From positions 2,605,501 to 2,669,500 of the forward strand of contig JAWHQI010000201.1 in assembly GCA_033032865.1 (NCBI GenBank): 64,000 bases of DNA. Reading direction: 5' to 3'. Under the pieces are notes generated by a model that saw only the letters and a list, made by a program, of their open reading frames with translations, did no database searches and was not told where the DNA came from. Origin of the DNA: Dactylorhiza incarnata. Taxonomy: Eukaryota; Streptophyta; Magnoliopsida; Asparagales; Orchidaceae. Of this stretch, positions 23,395 to 38,300 are shown one piece after another. The position numbers and the translations under genes are program-made. Within the stretch, counting starts at the first letter, position 1. Each line of letters begins with the position of its first letter.

Positions 23395-26300
23395 AATGGT
23401 ATCACTTAACGAACGATCATAAGAGAACATTCCACAACATACTGGGTCACCCCGCTTGAGTGTAGTTTGTGGACAAACTATGCAACGGAAGCTGTGGTGT
23501 TCCCATGTATGAAATCACATAAAACAGTCCATTAAGCAGCAAGTTAGGTCAAATTTTGACTTACTAAGACAATTTAGTGACGCACCCTAGCCCAAAGAGC
23601 GACCACGGGTCTAGATTTGGTTGAAGGTTAAGGATACCCAACGTAGCTAAGGGAAGAAGTTAGTATAAGTATTGACGTTGAGACTTTCACGCTAAAGGTT
23701 ACGCTTTATTATCAAGTGGTAGGACCATCTCGAGGAGATTGGGTGTCTGTGGTCTTTTTTAGAGTAATAGAAGACCCATAAGCATAACCCTCTTACCATA
23801 ACTTGATACTTCCCATTACAGTACGTTGAGACAACCACCATAAAATACCAGAGGTCGAATTGGAATTTGAATATTTTGTTTTGAAAAGGCCCCTTTCCTA
23901 GTTAATCATATAGGGAACTCAGAAAAGTTAGCATAATTTATGCATTGGGAGCCTAAGTTTTATCATAACTTTATGTCTTAGGGTGGAACACCAAGTCAGA
24001 GATTATATGCCCTAAGGTGTATGTATGTATGTTAGATGAATATACCGTAGAAGTATTGAAGAGACTTAGCCCAAATCGGTAGGGGCTTATCCTTTTTGTT
24101 TATTCGGCCAATAAAATACCGACTTGGATTACCCCCTAGACTTTGTTTAGAAAAGGTTATGACATTTTCGTAGTAATCTCGAGTTTTGGAGTATTCAATG
24201 AAACTCAGGTGATGACGAGATCTTATTCATACACTTTTGATTTGTGGACCAACCCTCCTTAGAAGTTTGAGACCCTTGGAGAATTACTTCACCTTAAATA
24301 ACAGGGAGTGTTTATACCAAGTTGTGATCGCTTTAGTTATACGAGCAAGTTAAGTGAATGGTACACTTCAAGAGTGAGCGTATACTCATCTTATTGCTCC
24401 AAGGATGATTCTAAGTAGGCAAAAGTGATCAACTTGCTAATCAATTGATTATACGTAAAGGGTTCTCCAGTGTATGGGCATAAGACTCTCGGAATCAAGA
24501 AAGTCAGGTTAAGAATTTAGGGAATTTCACTAACTTCCTGACCCAAGCAATGTGGTCTCATCTTTTATATGGACATTTGGTCATCAAGCTCTTACCGGTC
24601 ACAAGGGAAGAACGTCATAAACGGCGAATTCAGTGCAAGACCAAGTAAAATTTATAATAGATAGAGGTAAGTCTGGACTATAAGTTCTCATGACCATAAG
24701 AAATAATCAGTTTATCGTAACAAACTCGCTAGTGTATTGTTGTAAATACACCTTCTTAACCTCGAGTCATCGAGTTGTAGAGTTATCCAAACAATTAATA
24801 ATCATTGACGTCCGAACAAATGTCTCGATTTAGTCAAGTATTGAAAACAAGAAAGAATGCCAGGTTTAGTAGCTTGGGATAAATGTGTTACATCATGGAA
24901 TTTTGAAGTTTGGAGTCAAGTTTTTGCAAGTAAGGATTACAACTAGAGTTTCTTGCACTCCAGGGCTTTGAAGAGTAATTTACAGATAGTATTTTTAATT
25001 TAAATTCAAGCCCTCTCCTTGGTGAAAATTCAGTTAAGATCATTTTACTCTTAGAGTTGGTTTATGCACCACCAGAAAGCTTAGGAAGGTGACTCTTTGG
25101 ACCTGGTAATACGATGGTATAAACTATTTAGGGCAAAATGGAGAATCTTACTATGTTCGGATCTCGGGTAAAATGACAACGATCATGTACTAAAATGTTG
25201 AGGATTTGAGAGTTAAAATAAACGATTAGTTGTTGCTAATATCAACTCCCGCTTGAAATTATTAAGATTACTCAATTTGATTTGTCGATGTAATTTTGGA
25301 CGACACAACTAAGAGAAGGGTCGTTATGATGAAATCTTTAATTCATAATTTATAGCATAAGTGAGATGAGACCTCTTGTCTTTGAATGTTTAGCCCACCC
25401 GTTATTGGAAATCTAAAGTGAAATTTGTCGAATGATATATTGAAGATATATAATCTACATACAATCCCCCGATCTTAAGAACCAGAACTTACAATTTCTC
25501 CAAAAATTTATAGTCCCAGTTAGGAAGATTCAGGAATAAGGGAGACAAGTTTGATTTTCAGATATAAATGGTGGAATTTCTCGAGGATTAATGGGTTTTA
25601 ATGAGTCACCCTTCATGTTGAAATCAATTTGTCCCAAAACTTATCATGATAAAAAGGGGTTTTACCCTCGTGAGTTATGAACCAATGGATATGGAAAGTA
25701 GATGGAAGTCATTTCACGATTATCCTTCTAAACTGCAGACGTTATGTGCCTCACAGAAAAAAAACTTGGAAGATATCTACATTTATCTAACGTGAGGAAG
25801 TGTTAACCTCATGTAGCATTCGTAAGTCGTAAGAGACACTGGTCCAAGTGTAATCAAGGTTTATGTTATTGTTTTGTGTAATCAGGGTTTATCAGCAGAG
25901 ACCTCATAAGTTAAGGGATAAGATCTCTTGGTGTAGGTGGTGTTGAACACCTACGTGTAAGGGAATCAAATAGTGAAGGAACAATATAGACAATGACGGT
26001 TGGTTAAATGGTCATGTCCTGGCTAATCGATTTATGAGCAGAGTATTAAGTAAGCATGGTTCGTGAATGTAACCTTATGAAGTTAAGTTGAACTCAAAGG
26101 TTTTTGGTGCCATCTTGCGCGGCATGATAATATAAATTAACTCGGTAAGTTCTTATGTATTTCAGGTAGATCCTCCTTCGGGAAGTGTAGTGATTTTGAT
26201 AACACCCACGCCTGGTTAGCTTGTTGTGATTTTTTTTTGAAGTGTCTATTTCCTATTTTATTACCGGGATGGAGCAAGTAGAACCCGCATTGTGATTAAT

Positions 26301-26676
26301 GGCACGATGGTCTAAGCAGCGGGGTAAACCTTCAATTAACCCCTAGTGGGAATATTGCCGACAATCTTAGCAAGTAATAGTAGAAGTGCAATGAGAAATT
26401 TTGGTAAAGAATGTTGCTCCGGTTTGAGTTCTCATATAGCAGAGGTCCGAGTTCTTCCGTGGAAGGAGATTCTGATGTCCGATTATTATAGTTCAATCAT
26501 GGGCAAGAGGAGCACAACTGGGTGGCCTTGGACTTCATGCAACAATGTTTCCCGGAACTCTTCACCTCAGGTGCAAATTAATCGTCTTTGAAATCCTTTA
26601 CTCTTATAAGTACTTGCAACCCGTAGACCCAAACCTAAATTTTGAGGACGAAATATTTCTTTTGTTTATTGGGATT
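23395..26676 (+). pseudogene. G1 internal region 1, decayed gypsy body
   Basis: It starts AA plus the PBS TGGTATCAC (23397-23405). No long open frame is left. A possible RT trace (ATGGGTTTTAATGAGTCACC, about 25589) resembles the region around MPFGL in gypsy RTs. At 26519-26572 the frame WVALDFMQQCFPELFTSG matches the G2 chromodomain tail WEPLDLMQQKYPELF. The usual GAGGACGAAAT block precedes LTR2. At 3.28 kb the region is far too short for gag-pol, so most of it was lost or decayed. Confidence 0.75.
23397..23405 (+). promoter_or_regulatory. G1 primer binding site 1
   Basis: TGGTATCAC, two bases after LTR1, fits the initiator-methionine tRNA 3' end (TGGTATCAGAGC) for eight bases. The second copy is at 32052-32060. 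Confidence 0.7.
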
Positions 26677-29600
26677 TGTAACATCTCCAATCCTTCTAGA
26701 CTCCTAGATGGTGTTAGGGCATGAGTGGTGTGCAGAGTGGCCACTAAGGCCCTTGGTCCAAGTGGAGTGTGTTAAGTGCACACCAAGGGCACAAAATCAA
26801 CATAGCCCAATACCACTCCCTTAGGCCAATTGATCCTCAATTCACCAAATTGACCTCCCCCATACCACCCTAACCACTAAGGAAGACCATTACCTTGAGA
26901 ATTGCACTTGGGTGGGACCCAATTGCATGAAATTGACCAAAGTCAACAATAGGTCAACATTAACCAAACTGAGTCAAGTAGGGTTCAATTGACACTCAAA
27001 TGTTCAAATTGACCTTACCACCACACTCTAAACACCTTAAGGAACCCAATGGACCAAAAAGCCCCATCATGGTGGGACCAATTGACTCCAATTGACCAAA
27101 GTCAAACTTTACCCAATTTTGGTCAAATCTACACCCTTTGATTAAATTGAACCAATTGGAGCCCCACCAAGGACCAACCTATGTTGGGTGATGTTAAGGG
27201 ACCCATGACCCCCCAAGTGGGGTCAACCCACTCACCTTGGTTGACCAAAGTCAACCATGGTCAACATAGCCCATTAAAGGTGAATTTCAAGCCTAAATTG
27301 AAATGAACCCCAACACCAATCAATGAACCAATTAATCATGGACATAGGTCTTGCCCATCAGCCTTAGGCTGAACCCTAAACTATGGTGTGATTAATCAAT
27401 GGAGGGAGACCAAAAGTTGATCAAAAAGCCAAAAGCAAAAGGCATAAAGCAAAAGCAATCACCTCCTCCTCCACACTCCTCCCCCAATCAGTCTTGGACC
27501 CTTCCCTTATTGCTGGGGGTCTGACCTAGACCCAGATGGAAGCAAGGAGGCTGGCAGCTGCAGGAGGGTGGCAGCCATGGGAGTACCGAGGAGGCTCAAG
27601 TTCAAAACCAACCAAAGAGCCCTCCTCACTTGATTCCAACCACACCACTAGCTTCGGGAGGTCGAGAGCAGACGGGAACACCCCTTGGAGCAGAGCTTTT
27701 GGTGGAGAATCGCGGCTGTGAGCAGGATCGCCGGAGCTAAGCTTTTCCATGGCCAACCGCCATCGGAGCCGCCGCCACGCACCAGCAATGGTTCGTTTCT
27801 CCTCCCCTCCCCTCATGCTAGCTTCTCATCACAAATGATTGAAGGATCGGGCTCAATTGAGCCCGAATCCACTCGTCGATTTCATGGAAATCGGCTCAAA
27901 TCAAGCCACCCAGGCTCGCCGGAAAATGCCCCCTCCGGCCGCCATGTCGCCGGGAGTTGTAGCCCCGACCACCACGAAAGTGGTGGCGGTGGTGGTCGGC
28001 CGTGGTGGACACCAGGTGGCCGGGAAATGGGGGAGGAAATCGGCCCAGCACGGTTCAATCCCAGCCGTCTGCTGAAGGAAGAAGATGAAGGAGGAGGGTC
28101 GGATTTGCATCAAGATCTGTGCAGATCTCCTATTTCCTTTATTTATTTAATTCATTATAATAGCTTTTCTGCCTTATTCAATCAGCCCACTTCAAATAGA
28201 AATTAGGGCCTCTTAAGGGCTGAATCAGAAAAAGTGCCCAACATGAAAGTTGTATACCTTGGTCTTAACTTTCATTTAGCTTTGAGTTTAGGTCATTTGG
28301 TGACCTACAGCTCCCTAGGGAGCTGTTTTACTAGGACTGGTCCTTCACTAGGTCAGTCCATTAGAAAAATTACCTAGGTCAAACCCTTCAAGATTTGGAG
28401 TTGTGCTCTTAACCATGGGTTGGTATACCCTAGGGGCACACCCTGCCAAAGGGGCAGCCCTTGGTGGACAATTTTACCTAGGGTTTTTGTGGTAGTTAGA
28501 ATATTTAAATTAAGTTGATTGTTTGGAGCATAAGATGTCCAAATGACACCAAACTTTGGTGGCATACTCTTTGGTGCATGAGTAGTGCCTGCCTAAAATT
28601 TCACTCCATTTGGAGTTGATTTGATATGGAAAATTGGAAACAATAATGAGGGCCTTTAAGGTTCAAATTAGGGTTTAGGTCATTTTGAGGAGTTGAGTGT
28701 GTTATCCTCCTCCCATCATGTTGGATATGTGGGTATGGATATACTAATGCTTGTGTCACACCCTAATGGTCCATTTGGAGCCATTAGGGTGGTGTGACCT
28801 AAAACCCTAAGGGTAAACCTTAAGGGTGCAAAGTGAGACTTGTGAAGGGCATGGGAGCAAATGTTCTTGCCTTGGCTCAGAACTTTGGAGATATGTGTGT
28901 AGGAGCATGAAATGAATTAGTTAATTAAATGAGAATTTTTGGAGGTATTTAAGTATTTTTCTTCCTAATAAATGAAATAGCCACCCTTTCCTTAATAAAA
29001 TGAAATGCATGGTCTTATGACCTTGTATGACTTTGTTATACTGTCAATGGCTGAAATAGGGTGAAATAAGGCTATGGTAATTTTGTTATGAGTTATGGAA
29101 GCATTATTCCTTGTATAGGAAGTTTTAACTACTTGCTAGCTTAAAGGAATTTAATCCTTTTAAAATATCGAATCATGGGGCAATGATGTGATACTTGGTT
29201 ATCTGTGGTTAGGGTTAATTTATGCCCATGCTAATTGTTTGAAAGCTTGTTGAATTATATTTCTTGTTCCTCATGTAGAAATTGGAATTTACACCACTTG
29301 AGTATTAAAACCTTTTAAAATATCAAATCATGGGGCAATGATGTGATACTTGGTTATCTGTGGTTAGGGGTTAATATATGCCCATGAGAATTGTTTGGAA
29401 GCTTGTTGAATTATATTTCCTGTACCTCATGTAGAAATTGGAATTTACACCACTTGAGTATTAAATCTTTTTAAAATATCAAATCATGGGGAAATGATGT
29501 GATACCTGGTTATCTGTAGTTTTAGGCTAATATATGCCCATAAGAATTGTTTGGAAGCTTGTTGAATTATATTTCTTGTACCTCCTGTAGAAATTGGAAT

Positions 29601-32049
29601 TTACACCACTTGAGTATTAAATCCTTTTAAAATATCAAATCATGGGGCAATGATGTGATACTTGGTTATATGTAGTTTTAGGTTAATTTATGCCCATGAG
29701 AATTGTTTGGAAGCTTGTTGAATTATATTTCTTGTACCTCATGTAGAAATTGATAATTGCCACATTTGGATGTGTAATCATTTTAAAATATCTAATCACA
29801 TGGTAATGACACAATAATTTGGCAGAGGCCTCTAGGTCCCCATATGGACACATGGTAATTTTTGTAGAATTTTCAGAAGTAAACTACTGTTTTTCCTAAT
29901 TATAGTGGCATTTTGGTAATTATGCAATTATGATGATATAGTAGGCCAAATGGCATCCTAGGGTCATGAAACTCAGTTAACCACCTGTATATGGGATATT
30001 ACCTTATTGATAATTTTCATGTAGCATGTAGAATCATTTTGAGGGTAGTTCATGTGTAATTTGGCTTAAGGCCTTAACTACTTTAAATTATAATAAATAC
30101 CAAATTAATATGGAAAATTATGGAAATTGGAACATACCATATTGAAGTCAGTGGGAGCCTAGGATAATTATACCAGACCCTGGTGATGAAGTTTTAGAAT
30201 GGTTCCCTTATGGGGTTGATGGATAGTTCAAATTTGTGGTCTGCGTTTAGTAAAAACAGAATTTTGAGTTTTAGACAATTCAGACCCCTAAGTAGTGTCT
30301 AGGAGGTATATCCAATTAGTAAATGGGTTGTAGCATACCATCATTCAAGTAGGGTCAATCCTAGGGTTACTTGTGGGGTGGTGCTAGAGTTAATGTAGAA
30401 GGAATGAAGGTACGTCCGACCCGATTGGGTGAGACGGGAGATGAGCTAAGTCACTTTAACTATATGAAATGATGAAAGGTGAACCAAATGTTATCCACCA
30501 ACTAAAGTAATTGTCTTGAAGAGGATAGTGAGGTTGAGCCCATTGATCCGTAGTACCGTTAGGGGCCCCTTATGGAGTACAGTGCGGGAAGTCCAAGACC
30601 CACCCTAAATATAACACTAACTAAATTGTAGGCAAGAGTAGCCTATGTAGGGATGCAAACTGGTATGGATCTCCTCCGGGAAGGACATGGGTTGGGTCAG
30701 CTTGTGTGATAGTCCCTGGGCCGGAAGCTCGGGTGGACATTGTTAACACCTGTTACTTATTCAAATAGTGGCGAGTCTTCGGTACTAGGCTAGTCGTGTC
30801 ACAGACGGTAGTACGTTGACTCAGGTGAGGGTGAGTTTAGAGGGCCAGTAAGTTTGAGTACCGCGGTCTGGAGGACAATCCCTAATAACCCACCCCGACC
30901 TTAAAGTTTGGTGGATTCCAGCAAGAGTACGCAGGAGCTCCGTTGTTGTGTTCTTAGCGTTGAGGCGTACATGAGGTCTATGCTTGGTAGTGACTATACC
31001 CGCCTAGGATGTGGAGTGCCCGATCCACTACCACCATGAGCCACGAGGATCGGTACCCGAAAGGTTGGCTTCCTTTCAAACAAATTGGGAACTATAAAGG
31101 TCTGTGCGCATAGAGTCGTGTGGGTGAGTCACATTGCATAAATTCATTAAAACATCATAACCATAGCATATCATAACATACACATTAGCATACCCCCATC
31201 ATATAAATTAGTATGGGCTCTTTTATATGATGGGTTACCTGGACATCTTAACTTATATGTCGTATGGGCGTTCATATAAGTTAAGGTACGAATCTGTGAT
31301 GGTAGTTTAGATTTACTTACTGCACTGCATTTTCATTCTATTTACTGCTTACTTCATTGCTATACTTTACTGCCTTATACTTGCACTATACTGCTAGCAA
31401 GTTTTTACTGCTTTAATTATACCTGCTAGATTAGTGCCATGTCACCACCTTCTTGTTTACCCCTTGTTTGTCCTCTGCTTCTTCCTCCCGCTCGGTGCCT
31501 AGGAGTCGTAGAGGGAGGCGAGGACAAAATGACTTATCTTTATGACTAACGGTCGGTGTGACCGCAGGAGTCTGAGGAGACAGAGTTGTCCCGCGCGCAT
31601 CAGGACGAGATGGCAGGACCTGAGCAGAAGATGCAGCGCACTACCACGATGATACAGGTTGATGATTAGATAGTTAGACTTCCGCTTTTTGAGAGCTTTT
31701 GTTGTAGACTTCCGCATGTTGTAGAGAGAGAGAGAGATAGTACATTACTTTGCATATGTATCGGGCTTAAGCCCCTTTAGTACATCTCTTTTGGACTTTC
31801 TGTTTCCATTATATATATTTATATGATGCTGTGATTGTAGACATGCCTTCTTTTATGAACTAACTTTTTGGCATATTTTACTTGTGATCGTATAGCCGGC
31901 AGGGTTGGTGCTGAGCGGTGTTAGCCAACCCGAGTGTTGGTGACACTGCAAGGCAGCGATTCTGGGCGAAAGTCCACCTCAACCGTGCGATACGGGAGAG
32001 GTTCGAGTTTTCATGTACCCGAACGGGTTTTGGAAAAAGAGATCTTACA
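26677..32049 (+). repeat. G1 LTR2 (shared middle LTR)
   Basis: This 5,373-bp LTR serves both units. It shares variants with LTR3 against LTR1 at its start (CATCTCC, GACTCC), in its middle (TTTAGCTTT) and near its end (CCGTGCGAT, AAAAAGAGATC). It is followed by its own PBS. Confidence 0.92.
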
Positions 32050-35000
32050 AATGGTATCACTGAACGAACGATCATAAGAGAACAGTCCACAACATACTGG
32101 GTCACCCCGCTCGAGTGTAATTTGCGGACAAACTATGCAGCGGAAGCTGTGGTGTGCCCATGTATGAAATCACATAAAACAGTCCATTAAGCAGCAAGTT
32201 AGGTCAAATTTTGACTTACTTAGACAATTTAGTGACGCACCCTAGCCCAAAGAGTGACCTCGGGTCTAGATTTGGTTGAAGGTTAAGGATACCCAACGTA
32301 GCTAAGGGAAGAAGTTAGTATAAGTCTTGACGTTGAGACTTTCACGCTAAAGGTTACGCTTTATTATCAAGTGGTAGGACTATCTCGAGGAGATCGGGTG
32401 TCTGTGGTCTTCTTTAGAGTAATAGAAGACCCATAAGCATAACCCCCCTTACCATAACTTGATACTTCCCATTACAGTACGTTGAGACAACCACCATAAA
32501 ATACTAGAGGTCGAATTGGAATTTGAATATTTTGTTTTGAAAAGGCCCCTTTCCTAATTAATCATATAGGGAACTCGGAAAAGTTAGCATAATTTATAAC
32601 ATTGGGAGCCTAAGTTTTATCCTAACTTTATGTCTCAGGGTGGAACACCAAGTCAGAGATTATATGCCCTAAGGTTTATGTATGTATGTAAGATGAATAT
32701 ACCGTAGAAGTATTGAAGAGACTTTGCCCAAATCGGTAGGGGCTTATCCTTTTTGTTTATTGGTCCAATAAAATACCGACTTGGATTACCCCCTAGGCTT
32801 TGTTTAGAAAAGGTTATGACATTTTCGTAGTAATCTCGAGTTTTGGAGTATTCAATGAGACTCAGGTGATGACGAGATCTTATTCATACACTTTTGATTT
32901 GTGGACCAACCCTCCTTAGAAGTTTGAGACCCTTGGAGAATTACTTCACCTTAAATAACAGGGAGTGTTTATACCAAGTTGTGATCGCTTTAGTTATACG
33001 AGCAAGTTAAGTCAATGGTACACTTCAAGAGTGAGCGTATACTCATCTTATTGCTCCAAGGATGATTCTAAGTCGGCAAAAGTGATCAACTTGCTAATCA
33101 ATTGATTATACGTAAAGAGTTGTCCAGTGTATGGGCATAAGACTCTCGGAATCAAGAAAGTCAGGTTAAGAATTTAGGGAATTTCACTAACTTCCTGACC
33201 CAAGCAATGTGGTCTCGTCTTTTATATGGACATTTGGTCATCAAGCTCTTACCGGCCACAAGGGAAGAACGTCATAAACGGCGAATTCAGTGCAAGACCA
33301 AGTAAAATTTAGAATGGATAGAGGTAAGTCTGGACTATAAGTTCTCATGACCATAAGAAATAATCAGTTTATCGTAACAAACTCGCTAGTGTATTATTGT
33401 AAATACACCTTCTTAACCTCGAGTTATCGAGTTGTAGAGTTATCCAAACAATTAATAATCATTGACGTCCGAACAAATGTCTCGATTTAGTCAAGTATTG
33501 AAAACAAGAAAGAATGCCAGGTTTAGCAGCTTGGGATAAATGTGTCACATCATGGAATTTTGAAGTTTGGAGTCAAGTTTTCGCAAGTAAGGATTACAAC
33601 TAGAGTTTCTTGCACTCCAGGGCTTTGAAGAGTAATTTTCGGATAGTATTTTTAATTAAAATTCAAGCCCTCTCTTGGTGAAAATTCAATTAAGATCATT
33701 TTACTCTTAGAGTTGGTTTATGCACCACCAGAAAGCTTAGGAAGGTGACTCTTTGGACTTGGTAATACGATGGTATAAACTATTTAGGGCTAAGATGGAG
33801 AATCTTACTATGTTCGGATCTCGGGAAAAATGACAACGATCATGTACTAAAATGTTGAGGATTTGAGAGTTAAAATAAACGATTAGTTGTTGCTAATATC
33901 AACTCCCGCTTGAAATTATTAAGATTACTCAATGAGATTTGTCGATTTAATTTTGGACGACACAACTAAGAGAAGGGTCGTTATGATGAAATCTTTAATT
34001 CATAATTTATAGCATAAGTGAGATGAGACCTCTTGTCTTTGAAAGTTTAGCCCACCCGTTATTGGAAATCTAAAGTGAAATTTGTCGAATGATATATTGA
34101 AGATATATAATCTACAAACAATCCCCCGATCTTAAGAACTAGAACTTACAATTTCTCCAAAAATGTATAGTCCCAGTTAGGAAGATTCAGGAATAAGGGA
34201 GACAAGTTTGATTTTCAGATATAAATGGTGGAATTTCTCAAGGATTAATGGGTTTTAATGAGTCACCCTTTATGTTGAAATCAATTTGTGCCAAAACTTG
34301 TCATGATAAAAAGGGGTTTTACCCTCGTGAGTAATGAACCAATGGATATGGAAAGTAGATGGGAGTCATTTCACGAACATCCTTCTAAACTGCAGACGTT
34401 ATGTGCCTCACAGAAAAAAAACTTGGAAGATATCTACATTTATCTAACACGAGGAAGTGTTAACCTCATGTAGCATTCGTAAGTCGTAAGAGACACTGGT
34501 CCAAGTGTAATCAAGGTTTATGTTATTGTTTTGTAGCTGATAAACCTGACCTTGTATCCGCGGAGTCGGAAAGGGTTTATCAGCAGAGACCTCATAAGTT
34601 AAGGGATAAGATCTCTTGGTGTAGGTGGTGTTGAACACCTACGTGTAAGGGAATCAAATAGTGAAGGATCAATATAGACAATGACGGTTGGTTAAATGGT
34701 CATGTCCTGGCTAATCGATTTATGAGCAGAGTATTAAGTAAGCATGGTTCGTGAATGTAACCTTATGAAGTTAAGTTGAACTCAAAGGTTTTTGGTGCCA
34801 TCTTGCGCGGCATGATAATATAAATTAACTCGGTAAGTTCTTATGTATTTCAGGTAGATCCTCCTTCGGGAAGTGTAGTGATTTTGATAACACCCACGCC
34901 TGGTTAGCTTGTTGTGATTTTTTTTTCAAGTGTCTATTTCCTATTTTATTACCGGGATGGAGCAAGTAGAACCCGCATTGTGATTAATGGCACGATGGTC

Positions 35001-35364
35001 TGAGCGGCGGGGTAAACCTTCAATTAACCCCTAGTGGGAATATTGCCGACAATCTTAGCAAGTAATAGTAGAAGTGCAATGAGAAATTTTGGTAAAGAAT
35101 GTTGCTCCGGTTTGAGTTCTCATATAGCAGAGGTCCGAGTTCTTCCGTGGAAGGAGATTCTGATGTCCGATTATTATAGTTCAATCATGGGCAAGAGTAG
35201 CACAACTGGGTGGCCTTGGACTTCATGCAACAATGTTTCCCGGAACTCTTCACCTCAGGTGCAAATTAATCGTCTTTGAAATCCTTTACTCTTATAAGTA
35301 CTTGCAACCCGTAGACCCAAACCTAAATTTTGAGGACGAAATATTTCTTTTGTTTATTGGGATT
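32050..35364 (+). pseudogene. G1 internal region 2
   Basis: A 3,315-bp second copy of the internal region. It retains a 49-bp hairpin sequence (34536-34584) of which internal region 1 keeps only the right arm. By eye it differs from region 1 by about 6% near the PBS, about 3% in the middle and under 1% in the last 500 bp. The chromodomain-tail remnant is near 35207-35260. Confidence 0.8.
34536..34584. repeat. Hairpin in G1 internal region 2
   Basis: GCTGATAAACC (34536-34546) and GGTTTATCAGC (34574-34584) are perfect 11-bp inverted arms around a 27-nt loop. In internal region 1, around 25880, the left arm and loop are absent and the right arm remains. Confidence 0.85.
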
Positions 35365-38300
35365 TGTAACATCTCCAATCCTTCTAGACTCCTAGATGGT
35401 GTTAGGGCATGAGTGGTGTGCAGAGTGGCCACTAAGGCCCTTGGGCCAAGTGGAGTGTGTTAAGTGCACACCAAGGGCACAAAATTAACATAGCCCAATA
35501 CCACTCCCTTAGGCCAATTGATCCTCAATTCACCAAATTGACCTCCCCCATACCACCCTAACCACTAAGGAAGACCATTACCTTGAGAATTGCACTTGGG
35601 TGGGACCCAATTGCATGAAATTGACCAAAGTCAACAATAGGTCAACATTAACCAAACTGAGTCAAGTAGGGTTCAATTGACACTCAAATGTTCAAATTGA
35701 CCTTACCACCACACTCTAAACACCTTAAGGAACCCAATGGACCAAAAAGCCCCATCATGGTGGGACCAATTGACTCCAATTGACCAAAGTCAAACTTTAC
35801 CCAATTTTGGTCAAATCTACACCCTTTGATTAAATTGAACCAATTGGAGCCCCACCAAGGACCAACCTATGTTGGGTGATGTTAAGGGACCCATGACCCC
35901 CCAAGTGGGGTCAACCCACTCACCTTGGTTGACCAAAGTCAACCATGGTCAACATAGCCCATTAAAGGTGAATTTCAAGCCTAAATTGAAATGAACCCTA
36001 ACACCAATCAATGAACCAATTAATCATGGACATAGGTCTTGCCCATCAGCCTTAGGCTGAACCCTAAACTATGGTGTGATTAAACAATGGAGGGGGACCA
36101 AAAGTTGATCAAAAAGCCAAAAGCAAAAGGCATAAAGCAAAAGCAATCACCTCCTCCTCCACACTCCTCCCCCAATCAGTCTTGGACCCTTCCCTGATTG
36201 CTGGGGGTCTGACCTAGACCCAGATGGAAGCAAGGAGGCTGTCAGCTGTAGGAGGGTGGCAGCCAAGGGAGTACCGAGGAGGCTCAAGTTCAAAACCAAC
36301 CAAAGAGCCCTCCTCACTTGATTCGAGCCACACCACTAGCTTCAGGAGGTCGAGAGAAGACGGGAGCACCCCTTGGAGCAGAGCTTTTGGTGGAGAATCG
36401 CGGCTGTGAGCAGGATTGTCGGAGCTAAGCTTTTCCATGGCCAACCGCCGCCGGAGCCGCCGCCACGCACCAGCAATGGTTCGTTTCTCCTCCCCTCCCC
36501 TCATGCTAGCTTCTCATCACAAAAGATTGAAGGATCGGGCTCAATTGAGCCCGAATCCACTCGTCGATTTCATGGAAATCGGCTCAAATCAAGCCACCCA
36601 GGCTCGCCGGAAAATGCCCCCTCCGGCCGCCATGTCGCTGGGAGTTGTAGCCCCGACCACCACGAAAGTGGTGGCGGTGGTGGCCACCAGGTGGCCGGGA
36701 AATGAGGGAGGAAATCGGCCCAGCACGGTTCAATCCCAGCCGTCGGCTGAAAGAAGCAGATGAAGGAGGAGGGTCGGATTTGCGTCAAGATCTGTGCAGA
36801 TCTCATATTTCCTTTATTTATTTAATTCATTATAATAGCTTTTTTGCCTTATTCAATCAGCCCACTTCAAATAGAAATTAGGGCCTCTTAAGGGCTGAAT
36901 CAGAAAAAGTGCCCAACATGAAAGTTGTATACCTTGGTCTTAACTTTCGTTTAGCTTTAAGTTTAGGTCATTTGGTGACATACAGCTCCCTAGGGAGCTG
37001 TTTTACTAGGACTGTCCTTCACTAGGTCAGTCCATTAGAACAATTACCTAGGTCAAACCCTTCAAGCTTTGGAGGTGTGCTCTTAACCATGGGTTGGTAT
37101 ACCCTAGGGGCACACACTGCCAAAGGGGCAGCCCTTGGTGGACAATTTTACCTAGGGTTTTTGTGGTAGTTAGAATATTTAAATTAAGTTGATCTTTTGG
37201 AGCATATGATGTCCAAATGACACCAAACTTTGGTGGCATACTCTTTGGTGCATGAGTAGTGCCTACCTTAAATTTCACTCCATTTGGAGTTGATTTGATA
37301 TGGAAAATTGGAAACCCTAATGAGGGCCTTTAAGGGTCAAATTAGGGTTTAGGTCATTTTGAGGAGTTGAGTGTGTTAGCCTCCTCCCATCATGTTGGAT
37401 ATGTGGGTATGGATATACTAATGCTTGTGTCACACCCTAATGGTCTATTTGGAGCCATTAGGGTGGTGTGACCTAAAACCCTAAGGGTAAACCCTTAAGG
37501 GTGCAAAGTGAGACTTTTGAAGGGCGTGGGAGCAAATGATCTTGCCTTGGCTCAGAACTTTGGAGATATGTTTGTATGAGCATGAAATGACTTAGTTAAT
37601 TAAATGAGAATTTTTGGAGGTATTTAAGTATTTTTCTTCCTAATAAATGAAATAGCCACCCTTTCCTTAATAAAATGAAATGCATGGTCTTATGTCCTTG
37701 TATGACTTTGTTATACTGTCAATGGCTGAAATAGGGTGAAATAAGGCTATGGTAATTTTGTTATGAGTTATGGAAGCATTATTCCTTGTATAGGAAGTTT
37801 TAACTACTTGCTAGCTTAAAGGAATTTAATCCTTTTAAAATATCAAATCATGGGGCAATGATGTGATACTTGGTTATCTGTGGTTAGGGGTTAATATATG
37901 CCCATGCTAATTGTTTGGAAGCTTGTTGAATTATATTTCATGTACCTCAAGTAGAAATTGGAATTTACACCACTTGAGTATTAAATCCTTTTAAAATATC
38001 AAATCATGGGGAAATGATGTGATACATGGTTATCTGTGGTTAGGGGTTAATATATGCCCATGAGAATTGTTTGGAAGATTGTTGAATTATGATGGCGCAA
38101 ATCTCACACACCGCTATAGGCGGTAGCTCGACTGCGACACGAAACGGCAGTGTACCGATCGTTCAAGTAATATAAAACGAGGAGTAATCCCCGAGTATCG
38201 AATCTCTCAAGGAACACAGTAAGGTGGAGTTTATTATCGAGGAAGGACTTGAGATTGAAGTCCTTTCGAGCGGATGGATGCGAAAATGGGGGATTGGGTT

